64,000 nt of DNA from Streptomonospora wellingtoniae. Its GTDB lineage: Bacteria > Actinomycetota > Actinomycetes > Streptosporangiales > Streptosporangiaceae. The position numbers were made by a program, and so were the translations under genes. Below are positions 16,807-24,262 of the stretch, piece after piece (within the stretch, counting starts at the first letter, position 1; each line of letters opens with the position of its first letter). Below the pieces are notes generated by a model. The model did no database searches, had not been told where the DNA came from, and was given only the letters and a program-made list of their open reading frames with translations. Location of the stretch: contig NZ_JAVREK010000020.1 of NCBI RefSeq assembly GCF_031845375.1, positions 56,006-120,005 on the forward strand. Direction: 5' to 3'.

Positions 16807-18047
16807 GCGGCCTCCTGCTCGACAGCAGTGGAGAGGGGATCGGGGGCGGAGGTGGATTCACCGGTGAGGTTCGCGTGGCGCCAGTCGCGCGCCTTGACGG
16901 CGTTCTCCGGTGAGGTGCGCAGCGCTTGACGGATGCGGTTGATCGAGGCGTCCTCGGTGAGGTCACCGGCGCCGATCAGCCGATCCAGTTCGCGGGCGCG
17001 CTCCTCGGTGGTGCGCCGCACCGGCGACGCCGTACGGGCGGTCGCGGCGACGCTGCGGCCCGCATCGGCGCGGCGCTGTTTCGGCTGGGTGGCCTTCGAT
17101 CGCCGCGGCTTCGGGGCGCGGTGGTGGGCGGCCATGCACCGGCCGACCACGGGCAGCTCCCGCGCGCCCGCCGGCGGCTCGATCGGCCAGGCCGGTGCAG
17201 ACCGGTAAGCCTCACCGGCGGCGGACAGCGCAGCCGGGTCAGTGGCTTCACCGGGCGCTACTGCCGCGGCGGTCTGGCCTTCACCGGTGGGCGCCAGCGC
17301 CACACGCAGGGTGGCGTCGGGGTCGAGCCAACCGAGCGCGGCGGCGTCGGCTTCGGTGGGGTGGCGTTCGGCGAGGATGGTGCGCGCTCGCTCGATCGCC
17401 TCACCCAGCCGCACCCCCGCCTTCAGCCGGTAGGCGACATCGGCGGGGATGTCCTTGGCCCAGCCGCGTCCGAACTCACGCGCAAGTGCGTGCACGATCT
17501 CGCGGCGGTCCAGGTCGGCATCGAGCGCTTCGGAGTAGCGCGGTACCTGCCAGAGCACCATCCGGCGCCACAGCGCCAGTGTGGAGCGCGGCGCCAGCAG
17601 CCAGCGCGCCCGCGGGATCGGCTCGCGCCGGTGCGGGTCGCCTTCGGCCACCAGGCGCAACAGGTGAGTGCGCAGAGCCTCAACCCCGGTGATCAAAATG
17701 ATCGGGGCCAGCGCGTGCATGACCATCGCCAACACCCCGTGCTCCCAGCCCGCGGCCACGTTGATGCCGATGGCCGCGCCGGAGAACAGGCGGGCAATCT
17801 GGCGCAGCCAACCGATCGGGCGACCCACCCACGTGAGCACCAAGTCCATGGCCAGCACGGCGACCAAGCCGCCCTCGATACCCAGCGGGAATACGGCGGG
17901 TAGCGGCATCGCCAGGTCAAGGGCGAGTTCCTTGACGGTGACGTAGCTGATCACCAGCCCATAGGCGCCCACGGCGACCATGCCGGCCACCGCCAGCACC
18001 ACCGCGGCGCGCTGTCCGCCGCTGAGCCGGTTCGGTGCGGCGTTCAT
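16803..18047 (-). CDS. DUF2637-type membrane protein (Spd-like)
   Basis: 414 aa. Four hydrophobic segments occupy about residues 14-125, followed by a soluble helical region and a basic, disordered region with a C-terminal helix-turn-helix-like stretch (ASINRIRQALRTSPENAVKARDW). DUF2637 proteins accompany TraB in AICEs and resemble the spread proteins used for intra-mycelial transfer. ATGA overlaps join it to both neighbours. Confidence 0.82.
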   Translation of the reverse strand: MNAAPNRLSGGQRAAVVLAVAGMVAVGAYGLVISYVTVKELALDLAMPLPAVFPLGIEGGLVAVLAMDLVLTWVGRPIGWLRQIARLFSGAAIGINVAAGWEHGVLAMVMHALAPIILITGVEALRTHLLRLVAEGDPHRREPIPRARWLLAPRSTLALWRRMVLWQVPRYSEALDADLDRREIVHALAREFGRGWAKDIPADVAYRLKAGVRLGEAIERARTILAERHPTEADAAALGWLDPDATLRVALAPTGEGQTAAAVAPGEATDPAALSAAGEAYRSAPAWPIEPPAGARELPVVGRCMAAHHRAPKPRRSKATQPKQRRADAGRSVAATARTASPVRRTTEERARELDRLIGAGDLTEDASINRIRQALRTSPENAVKARDWRHANLTGESTSAPDPLSTAVEQEAA

Positions 18048-18184
18048 CGGCGCACCTCCCGCCGCTGGCGGGCGCGCGCCAGCGCGGCGCGCTCTTCCCG
18101 GCGGGTGGCGCGGATCAGGTGGACGGCCATAGCCAGAACAGCGACGGTGATGACCGTGGCGAGGATCGTGAGAACCAGTCCCAT
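18044..18184 (-). CDS. small membrane protein (46 aa)
   Basis: One transmembrane helix (MGLVLTILATVITVAVLAMAV) followed by a strongly basic tail. Its stop overlaps the downstream ATG and its ATG overlaps the upstream stop, so it belongs to the transfer operon. Function unknown. Confidence 0.6.
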   Translation of the reverse strand: MGLVLTILATVITVAVLAMAVHLIRATRREERAALARARQRREVRR

Positions 18185-18387
18185 CAGGCGGCCCTCCCCG
18201 CGGTGGTGCCAATCGGGTGGGTGAGGTGGGCGGCGGCGAGGTCGGCGAGGGTGTCCAGCGCCAGCGACGCGATGGCCAGCGGGAGCGAGACGGTGCGCAG
18301 CAGCGCTACGGCCAGGACCAGCCCCAGCAGCGCCAGCAGCGGCCACAGGCCGCCACCGGCCACCAGGTCCTTGGTGGTGTGCGACAT
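18184..18387 (-). CDS. small membrane protein (67 aa), Spd-like
   Basis: Two closely spaced hydrophobic segments fill residues about 10-50. The start follows GGAAGGAGC, with hairpin copy 3 ending 25 nt upstream, so this is the first gene of the traB transcription unit. A role in spread or pore formation is a guess from its position. Confidence 0.6.
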   Translation of the reverse strand: MSHTTKDLVAGGGLWPLLALLGLVLAVALLRTVSLPLAIASLALDTLADLAAAHLTHPIGTTAGRAA

Positions 18388-18412
18388 TGAAGAGGCTCCT
18401 TCCACGAGGGGT

Positions 18413-18454
18413 GCGGTCCCGGCGGTGTGCTTGGCGGCTATGCGCCGGGGCCGC
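18413..18454 (-). promoter_or_regulatory. conserved AICE leader hairpin, copy 3 (before transfer operon)
   Basis: Minus-strand stem GCGGCCCCGGCG (18454-18443) with CGCCGGGACCGC (18424-18413), one G-T pair. The 18-nt loop CATAGCCGCCAAGCACAC keeps the core of copies 1 and 2. The stem is two base pairs longer than in the others and ends 25 nt before the ATG. Confidence 0.7.
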
Positions 18455-18468
18455 GTGAACATCAGGGC

Positions 18469-18645
18469 TCAGCGGCGCTTGCGCGCCGATGCGGCGGGGC
18501 GGCGAGTTCGCGCCACGGTGCGCGTCACCATCTGTCGGCGAAGGCGCGAACGGAGGCGGCGCCAGCGGCGCCGCGCCGTGCGCAGCAGGTGGGCGGCGGC
18601 GAGGGTGAGCAGCACCCCGGCGGCGATGTAGGCGAGCGCGTCCAT
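18469..18645 (-). CDS. small basic membrane protein (58 aa)
   Basis: An N-terminal transmembrane helix (MDALAYIAAGVLLTLAAAHLL) is followed by a very Arg-rich tail. The ATG overlaps the stop of the PycTM-like gene. It is the last gene of the WhiB-PycTM unit. Function unknown. Confidence 0.6.
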   Translation of the reverse strand: MDALAYIAAGVLLTLAAAHLLRTARRRWRRLRSRLRRQMVTRTVARTRRPAASARKRR

Positions 18646-19085
18646 CAGGCCACCCCCGCCAGCGCGACGCCGGCGCCGATGGCGATCACACCGGCGGCGG
18701 TCAGGTCGACGGCCAGGCGGATGTGGCGGAACTTGGCCGCGGCCACTGAAGCGAGGTTGGCCATCCGTTCCTCGGGGGTCTCCGGGCGCCAGCCCGCGGC
18801 GTTGGCGCGCATGAACGGGGCGCCGGCCAGCTTGGGGCGCACCGTCGACAGCAGCACCACCACCGCACCGACCAGGAGCGCCAGCCCGCCGCGCACGATC
18901 CAGGTGGCGGGCTCGGTGCCGGTGATCAGGTCGGTGGAGGCGACCACGGCCACGCCTGCACCGGCCAGGGCCAGCAGCATCGACGCTTTGGAGTCGGCGC
19001 GCCCCAGCTCGGTGCGCACCTCGGCGACGGCGTCGCTCAAGTGGTCGGGCTCGGTGATCGGGCGAGTGCGGGTGAACTGCCACAT
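18645..19085 (-). CDS. PycTM-like (DUF5706) membrane effector-type protein
   Basis: 146 aa. The N-terminal ELGRADSKASMLLALAGAGVAVV is the signature of the Pycsar transmembrane effector family (cytoplasmic helix running into the first transmembrane segment). Further hydrophobic segments lie near residues 66-83 and 123-145. In Pycsar defence these proteins open the membrane on binding cCMP or cUMP. No pyrimidine cyclase gene is nearby, so here it may act in conjugation or exclusion. It follows the WhiB gene by 3 bp. Confidence 0.75.
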   Translation of the reverse strand: MWQFTRTRPITEPDHLSDAVAEVRTELGRADSKASMLLALAGAGVAVVASTDLITGTEPATWIVRGGLALLVGAVVVLLSTVRPKLAGAPFMRANAAGWRPETPEERMANLASVAAAKFRHIRLAVDLTAAGVIAIGAGVALAGVA

Positions 19086-19088
19086 GGC

Positions 19089-19364
19089 TTAGGCCACCTC
19101 CCCGTGAATCTCGGAGACGGCGGCGATCTCCTCGGCGGTGTGACCGGACCAGATGCCGTACTCGGGGCGGAGTCGGACGGCGTAGGCGAGGCACAGCCGG
19201 CGCACCGGGCAATCGCCGCAGAGCATCGCGGCGGACTGCTCTCGCATCGTGCGGGCGGCCTTGGACTCCGGCGCGTCGGGCTCGAAGAACAGGTCCGGCT
19301 GTTCCCCGCACGCCCGCGGTTGGGCGAGCAGCTCTCGCTCGATGTCCGCGAGGGTGAGCTTCAT
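19089..19364 (-). CDS. WhiB-family iron-sulfur regulator of the AICE
   Basis: 91 aa. The four cluster cysteines are present (AC near residue 19, then CGDC and C in MLCGDCPVRRLCLAY) with the GIWSG turn. WhiB proteins bind a 4Fe-4S cluster and the housekeeping sigma factor. An element-borne copy beside the transfer operon may tie transfer to host redox or development (inference). The start at 19364 has AGGAG upstream, preceded by hairpin copy 4. Confidence 0.85.
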   Translation of the reverse strand: MKLTLADIERELLAQPRACGEQPDLFFEPDAPESKAARTMREQSAAMLCGDCPVRRLCLAYAVRLRPEYGIWSGHTAEEIAAVSEIHGEVA

Positions 19365-19385
19365 AGAGAACTCCTGGCGTCGGGT

Positions 19386-19409
19386 CGCTCCGCCGGCGGC
19401 TATGGAGCG
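19386..19409 (-). promoter_or_regulatory. AICE leader hairpin, copy 4 (before whiB)
   Basis: Minus-strand stem CGCTCC (19409-19404) / GGAGCG (19391-19386), loop ATAGCCGCCGGC. The stem sequence differs completely from copies 1-3 but the ATAGCCGCC loop core is kept. The stem ends 21 nt before the ATG. A further TAGCCGCCAACC lies at 19430-19419. Confidence 0.6.
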
Positions 19410-19448
19410 GAGCAACCGGTTGGCGGCTACAGGACTGACGGTACGGAA

Positions 19449-19482
19449 CTTATTGCATAAGCGTCAAGACTTATGTCATATG
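19449..19482. promoter_or_regulatory. paired candidate GntR/KorSA operators
   Basis: CTTATTGCATAAG (19449-19461, perfect palindrome around TGC) and CTTATGTCATATG (19470-19482, one arm mismatch) share the form CTTATnnnATAwG, and their centres are 21 bp apart, two helical turns. They sit in the divergent promoter region between the WhiB/transfer units and the GntR gene. Confidence 0.6.
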
Positions 19483-19558
19483 TTCTCTGTGGTGTCGTGT
19501 CCTGGCACGTCACCGGGGTGGCGCCTTCAGAGCGGCTACCGTAGAGGAGAGTTCACAT

Positions 19559-20341
19559 ATGTCGGAAGGTGAGGCCATGAGCGGCCTGGAAGCCCCCCGC
19601 GCCCGCTACAAGCAAGTCGCTGAGCTGCTGCGTGAGGAGATCCGGCGCGGCGTCTACCCGCCTGGCGAGACGCTGCCCAGCCAACCGGAGCTTGCCCGTC
19701 GATACGACCTCAACCAAAGCTCGATCAGTCGCGCCATGGCGATGCTGCAGGCGGAAGGCTGGATTCGTACCGAGCACGGGCGGGGCTCGGTCGTGCTGGA
19801 GCTGCCCACCGTCAAGCGGGTGCGCCGCATCGACAAGGACTACCGGAGCGAACCGAGCGGCAGCACGTACGCGGACGAACTCGGCAAGGCCGGCGTGAAG
19901 CCGACCACCAAGCTTGTCCAGTGTGAGGCGGTCGTTCCGCCGGCGGACATCGCGGAAGTTCTTCGCCTCGGCGAGTCGGATGAGACCTTGATCCGCAAGC
20001 GCCACATGTTCGCGGAAGACAAGCCGGTGCAGCTTGCCACCAGCTATATCCCCATGACGGTCGCCGGCAGCGTAGACATCGCCATGCCGGACACCGGTCC
20101 GAGCGGCATGTACGCCCGGATAGCGGAACGCGGATTCGGCCCGGTGCGCTTCACCGAAGACATCGAGGTCCGCGGGGCTGAAGACGAGGAAGCGCAGTTC
20201 CTCAACATCGCCCATGGGCAGCCGGTGTTCGCGGTGCTCCGTACCGCCTTCGACGCTGAAGACCGGCCCGTTGAGACGTGCCTCAACGTGCTCGCCGCGC
20301 TTCAGTGGCGGCTTTCGTACAGCTGGCGCCAGGAGGGTTAG
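19559..20341 (+). CDS. GntR/HutC-family repressor with UTRA domain (KorSA-like)
   Basis: 260 aa. The N-terminal winged helix (about 12-75) includes GETLPSQPELARRYDLNQSSISRAMAMLQAEGWI, and the C-terminal UTRA effector domain spans about 95-255. In pSAM2-type AICEs this class represses replication and transfer genes. The ATG at 19559 is preceded by GAGGAG; an internal ATG at 19577 is possible. It is followed at 3 bp by the Nudix gene, an arrangement known from pSAM2 (korSA, pif). Confidence 0.88.
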   Translation: MSEGEAMSGLEAPRARYKQVAELLREEIRRGVYPPGETLPSQPELARRYDLNQSSISRAMAMLQAEGWIRTEHGRGSVVLELPTVKRVRRIDKDYRSEPSGSTYADELGKAGVKPTTKLVQCEAVVPPADIAEVLRLGESDETLIRKRHMFAEDKPVQLATSYIPMTVAGSVDIAMPDTGPSGMYARIAERGFGPVRFTEDIEVRGAEDEEAQFLNIAHGQPVFAVLRTAFDAEDRPVETCLNVLAALQWRLSYSWRQEG

Positions 20342-20344
20342 CAC

Positions 20345-20776
20345 ATGAATGACGAGACCCCGCAGCACAGCGTCAGCGTGACCGGTGTCGTGGTGCGTCA
20401 GGACGGCAGAGTCCTGGTGATCAAGCGCGCCGATGATGGACGCTGGGTCCCGCCCGGCGGAGTCCTAGAGCGGCATGAGACTCCGGAACAGGGTGTCGTA
20501 CGTGAGGTGCTGGAGGAGACCGGCGTCAAAGTGCGCCCGCTCCGCCTAGTGGGTGTCTACAAGAACATGCAACTAGCGGTGGTCTCGCTGGCGTTCCTAT
20601 GCGAACCGATCGGCGGATCCGAGCAGACCACCGAGGAGGCAACCGCGCTCTCATGGTTGCCCGTCGCTGAAGCTATCAAGGCAGCGCCGGAAGCGCGCGC
20701 CGTGCGCATCACCGATGCTTTTGCCGAGGGCGGTCCGTTCGTTCGCGTGCACGACGGAACGACCCTTATTTCATAG
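20345..20776 (+). CDS. Nudix hydrolase, Pif-like
   Basis: 143 aa. A complete Nudix box, GGVLERHETPEQGVVREVLEETGV, lies at about residues 38-61. It is coupled to the repressor gene. In pSAM2 the Nudix protein Pif, beside korSA, prevents redundant transfer between donors; the same position suggests the same job (inference). The substrate cannot be predicted. Confidence 0.85.
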   Translation: MNDETPQHSVSVTGVVVRQDGRVLVIKRADDGRWVPPGGVLERHETPEQGVVREVLEETGVKVRPLRLVGVYKNMQLAVVSLAFLCEPIGGSEQTTEEATALSWLPVAEAIKAAPEARAVRITDAFAEGGPFVRVHDGTTLIS

Positions 20777-20811
20777 GAATCAATACGCGTGTGAGCCAGC
20801 AGTTCACGACC

Positions 20812-21765
20812 TCATTGCCAAGATGATTCGTCGTCATGTTCTCTTGGGAACCATCTTTGATAGTACTTTCCGGTTCGTGCTGGCCTGTCACTCTTCTCCA
20901 GGTTGCAGGCCTGGCAAAGTAGTTGGATGTTCGATACGTCGTTCAATCCGCCCAGGCTCAACGGAACAATATGATCAAAGTTGGACATATTTAATGGGCT
21001 CCTTAGTGAACTCAGATCTTTTTGGCAATATGTGCAAAGACCTCTGTCGCGGAACTCAACGGCCCGTCTAACCCAGCTCGGGATTGGCTTCCGGCGTAGA
21101 CGTCCCCCTTCATTCCTGAAGTGGCAAAGTAGATATCGGTCTCCATGAGACGGAAGTTCAGGGAAGTCTACGTCGCTTACGTAAACGGCCATCATTCGGT
21201 TGAAATTCTCAAGGAATTCACGATTGATGAAGAGGATGAAAAACACCTCTTCCGCCATTTGTTGAAGCAGTCTATCTAAAGCGGAAGTTATCGTGAGCTC
21301 TTCCCAATAATCGCTGTACTCATTAGGGAGATCCGCAAATCTATGATCATCGTCAGAGGCGGTGCTCGCCTGGATCCTCATTAGGGCACGGACGTAGTCT
21401 CCGGAAAGAGGTGGTAGGCCCGTCCTCTCTCTGAACTGATCAAAGGTCTCGTAGTCGATTCCATGCTTTTCAAAGGCGATCTCGATTGGAAGTACTCCTA
21501 CTTGGGTGGCGCTGGTGCCGAGGTTGATTTCTCCTGTAAAGTCCTCGTCAAAAATTCGAAGAATAATTTCTTCAAGGAACAAATGAAGGGCGCTTCTTTT
21601 TTTGAAGGGCTTGACAAACCCTAGTATGCCTTGGTCGCCGAATATCTCTTCGAGGTTCCTGAGGTAGACGAATTGGTTGCTGACAACACCATCCGCAATC
21701 GCCGCTATATTGTATGTGTCAAAGTGTCGTAATTCGATGAAATCGCGTTTCAGTGAGTTTGACAC
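20812..21765 (-). CDS. HNH endonuclease-domain protein, AT-richer cargo gene
   Basis: 317 aa. The C-terminal HNH domain has CTYC (about residue 239), NFDHIVPLSLGG and CQACN, the two zinc pairs and catalytic His. The N-terminal 210 aa are not recognised. Base composition and codons (many A/T third positions) differ sharply from the rest of the element, a sign of recent acquisition. A lone nuclease at the variable end of an AICE is typical of defence cargo. It is transcribed towards the Nudix gene. Confidence 0.8.
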   Translation of the reverse strand: MSNSLKRDFIELRHFDTYNIAAIADGVVSNQFVYLRNLEEIFGDQGILGFVKPFKKRSALHLFLEEIILRIFDEDFTGEINLGTSATQVGVLPIEIAFEKHGIDYETFDQFRERTGLPPLSGDYVRALMRIQASTASDDDHRFADLPNEYSDYWEELTITSALDRLLQQMAEEVFFILFINREFLENFNRMMAVYVSDVDFPELPSHGDRYLLCHFRNEGGRLRRKPIPSWVRRAVEFRDRGLCTYCQKDLSSLRSPLNMSNFDHIVPLSLGGLNDVSNIQLLCQACNLEKSDRPARTGKYYQRWFPREHDDESSWQ

Positions 21766-22331
21766 GGATTATGCCTTGTCTTGGTTGTTCGTTGCGCTTT
21801 CCTGCCGGCGTCCGCACGGGGGCGTCGCATAACTTGCACAACCTGCGGTTCTCGGTTGACCAGCTGTGACGTGCTTATCGGTTGGCCGCGGAACCTCAGC
21901 AGAACCGAAGAGTGCCACCGCGCAACCTCAGTAGTGGCCTGCTGGATCCAAGGTTATGCAGACGCCAGTAGAGGTTTTCCGACGTTCTGCGGTGGACGGA
22001 GCTAGCGCTCTGGCGGGGTGAGTCGGGACTTTTGCTGGTTCTGCAAGTTCTGCGTTGCGGGAACGGGGCTTTTCAGGGGTAGGGTAGCTTCCCTCATGTT
22101 GGCATGTGATGCGAGTGATCAACAACGAGGCGCTGAGATGGTCGACAGGGCCTTAGTGGGACGTGTCGCGGGGAATGGGTTGGGGACGGGAAGCCGCCCG
22201 TCAGTGGCCGTCTGAGGAAGCCAATCAGGAAGCCAAGTGTTGTGGACTCCGGGGGGCGCCAGTAGACGCCCATGGAAAAGGCGTTGGCAGGCACTCAGCA
22301 TGCCAGGAAGATATAGATCCGATGATCCTAT
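21766..22331. other. right-end spacer of the AICE, no gene seen
   Basis: No frame carries a domain or a convincing start. It includes an imperfect inverted pair GCATAACTTG (21827-21836) / CAAGGTTATGC (21949-21959). Integrase arm-binding sites for attP would be expected near here. Confidence 0.5.
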
Positions 22332-22375
22332 GTTCGGGACGAAGAGGTCGTGGGTTCAAATCCCGCCACCCCGAC
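22332..22375 (+). repeat. attR, 44-bp core repeat (tRNA-Pro fragment)
   Basis: Identical over 44 bp to 8547-8590, starting in the anticodon loop. The bases before it do not continue the tRNA, so this is a remnant and not a functional tRNA. Confidence 0.92.
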
Positions 22376-22380
22376 AGGTG

Positions 22381-22410
22381 AACGGGTGTCCACCCAGGTG
22401 GGCACCCGTT
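22381..22410 (+). terminator. terminator beyond attR (former tRNA or older-element terminator)
   Basis: AACGGGTG/CACCCGTT plus inner CCACC/GGTGG form a near-perfect hairpin followed by TTTCG, at the same offset from the tRNA core as the terminator at 8596. Confidence 0.75.
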
Positions 22411-22453
22411 TCGCATGTGCGGAGAATCAGGCCGCGCGAGCGCTGATGCACAT

Positions 22454-23216
22454 TCACTGCACACGCGCAGCGGCGCCCCCGTGCTCCGCTCGCGCTGCAG
22501 CAGCCTTCATCCGTCCGGCGTCCACGGCGTCGGCCACCTCGTCGAGCCGGTCCGGGAACAGGTGGCCGTAGGTATCGAGGGTCATGGTCGCCGTCGTGTG
22601 GCCGAGCATCTGCTGAACCACCTTCACGTCCGCGCCGGCGGCGATCGCCAGGGACGCGGCCGTGTGCCGCAGCTTGTGCGGCGTCAGCCCGATGCCGTCG
22701 AGCCCCGCGTCCTTGCGCGCGTTGTTGAAGTCGCGCATTCGCCAATCCACCTCGTCCAGCACCACCACCGCGAACGGATCACGCACCGAGGAGACGTGGA
22801 CGCGTTGGCGTCCGGCGTGGCGCTCGGCGCGTTCCTGCATTGCCGCAACCGCCGCCTCCAGGAGCTCAACAGCCTCGTCGGCCGCATCCGCATACCGGGC
22901 GAACAGAGCACGCTCGAAAGACAGTTCCATACGCTTGCGATCGATCGCCCACACCTGCGCCGTCCCCGCGTGAAGCGCCCGGTCCGAGCCAGCCGAAGGC
23001 GAGGTAGGCGCCTACCGAGACGACTACAGCGGCGACCGAGACGGGGAACTGGAGAGGCAGCAGGACCAGGGCCCGCAGGATGCGCCAGAGCCAGCCGGTC
23101 AGGAGGAGGACGCCCGGCGTCTCGACCACGGGCGTGGTGAACCGGATGGTCTGGGCGGGTACCGGCGCCGTGGGCTGGACCTGGTCGGCGCCCGCCTTGG
23201 AGCTGCGCAGCATCAC
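22454..23216 (-). pseudogene. deletion-fused TraB/integrase remnant of an older AICE
   Basis: Reading the minus strand from 23216: a TraB-type N-terminus with two hydrophobic stretches (VLLLTGWLWRILRALVLLPL, then VSVGAYLAFGWLGP); then in another frame a TraB motor piece (WAIDRKRMELSFERALFARY to DPFAVVVLDEVD, the Walker B strand); then, joined directly at about 22744, an integrase C-terminus with TPHKLRHTAAS, GH and LDTYGHLFPDRLDEV. The ATPase core and most of the integrase are missing. It lies immediately beyond attR, so an older element occupied the same tRNA. Confidence 0.8.
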
Positions 23217-23331
23217 CGACCACCCCCGGACTCCTCGGTCTCCTCGGCGGAGCGGACGGCGGCCAGCTCGGCGCGTGCCAAACGCAAAGGCTACTACCTA
23301 CGAATTCACTACGAGCCACTTGCCATCGACG

Positions 23332-24024
23332 TCAGACGGAGTCGATAGTCTTAGCTTCTTCGTAGACAGAGAAGTCCATGTAACGACCACCAGACTCGAA
23401 CCAAAACCCTTCGCCATACTCGTGAGGCACCCGCAGCACGGAGGCCACTCCACTCTCCAAGAAGTGCACATACCGACCGAGAAGCGCGGTGAAATTGTCT
23501 TCGACAACCGCGAGGTCAACCTCGGTGAAGTTGAAGACAATTTGCCCTACTAGGCCATTTGGCCCAGGGATGGTATCGATCCACAGACAGGCCCCACCAT
23601 CTTGATACTGCGCAATTGGGATCCGGCCTGGATGGAAAAGCACACTGCGCACTTTCCCGTTACCTACGAAGTCATGGAAAAGCCCGTCGTCGCGGAACCT
23701 TAGCTGCTCTTCCCACAGCGAGGCAATTTCTTCGACCGACAGAAAGGTGAGCTGGTCCGGCGGGAATTTTACCTCTCCGCATTCTGGTTGGCCATTAACA
23801 CGCTTGAGGAATTCTTGATAGTCCCTCGGAAAGAGCGTACCGAAAGCATGCTTGATGCGCTCAAGCTCACTCACCGAGCAGCCATTGTTGAATACCGTGG
23901 CACCTCCGACCCGACCTTGCACCAACTCAACCAAGCGTGCAACTAGCCCGCTTACGCTTGAACTAGTATTTTCAGAACTGCTACCAGAACCAGGCACTCT
24001 GCACTCCTTCGACCCCGTTGCCAT
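23332..24024 (-). CDS. SMI1/KNR4 (SUKH)-family protein
   Basis: 230 aa. The SUKH pattern is present: an N-terminal helix with FPRDYQEFLKRVNGQ, the strand LTFLSVEEIASLWEEQ, and the C-terminal NFTEVDLAVVEDNFTALLGRYVHFLESG. SUKH proteins are mostly immunity proteins against polymorphic nuclease toxins. No toxin gene is adjacent; the upstream side is taken by an insertion sequence, so the partner may be lost. Codon use is A/T-richer than the neighbouring core genes. Confidence 0.8.
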   Translation of the reverse strand: MATGSKECRVPGSGSSSENTSSSVSGLVARLVELVQGRVGGATVFNNGCSVSELERIKHAFGTLFPRDYQEFLKRVNGQPECGEVKFPPDQLTFLSVEEIASLWEEQLRFRDDGLFHDFVGNGKVRSVLFHPGRIPIAQYQDGGACLWIDTIPGPNGLVGQIVFNFTEVDLAVVEDNFTALLGRYVHFLESGVASVLRVPHEYGEGFWFESGGRYMDFSVYEEAKTIDSV

Positions 24025-24262
24025 TTCCTCTATTTCGCGCCTTCTTTATCTTGCTCGTGTAGCTGATAACTTTGTCCTTTTGAGTATTTGCCGACTCAAG
24101 AGAGTGAGGATAGAAGTGGAATTCTATAACGGCACCTCCAGCGATTAGCGCATTCGGGGGTTGGTGATCTGGTCACGGCTTCACGCAGGTCACACAAGCA
24201 TGACGATCGCGGTGATCGGCCGACATACAACAACGGAGCTCCTGTAGAAGCGCGGGGACATC

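Noticed and set aside
21827..21959. inverted pair GCATAACTTG / CAAGGTTATGC as a MITE
   Set aside because: Arms are short and imperfect with no target duplication or second copy in the window.
22332..22375. second tRNA-Pro gene
   Set aside because: Only the 3' part from the anticodon loop is present and the upstream sequence cannot pair; it is the attR remnant.
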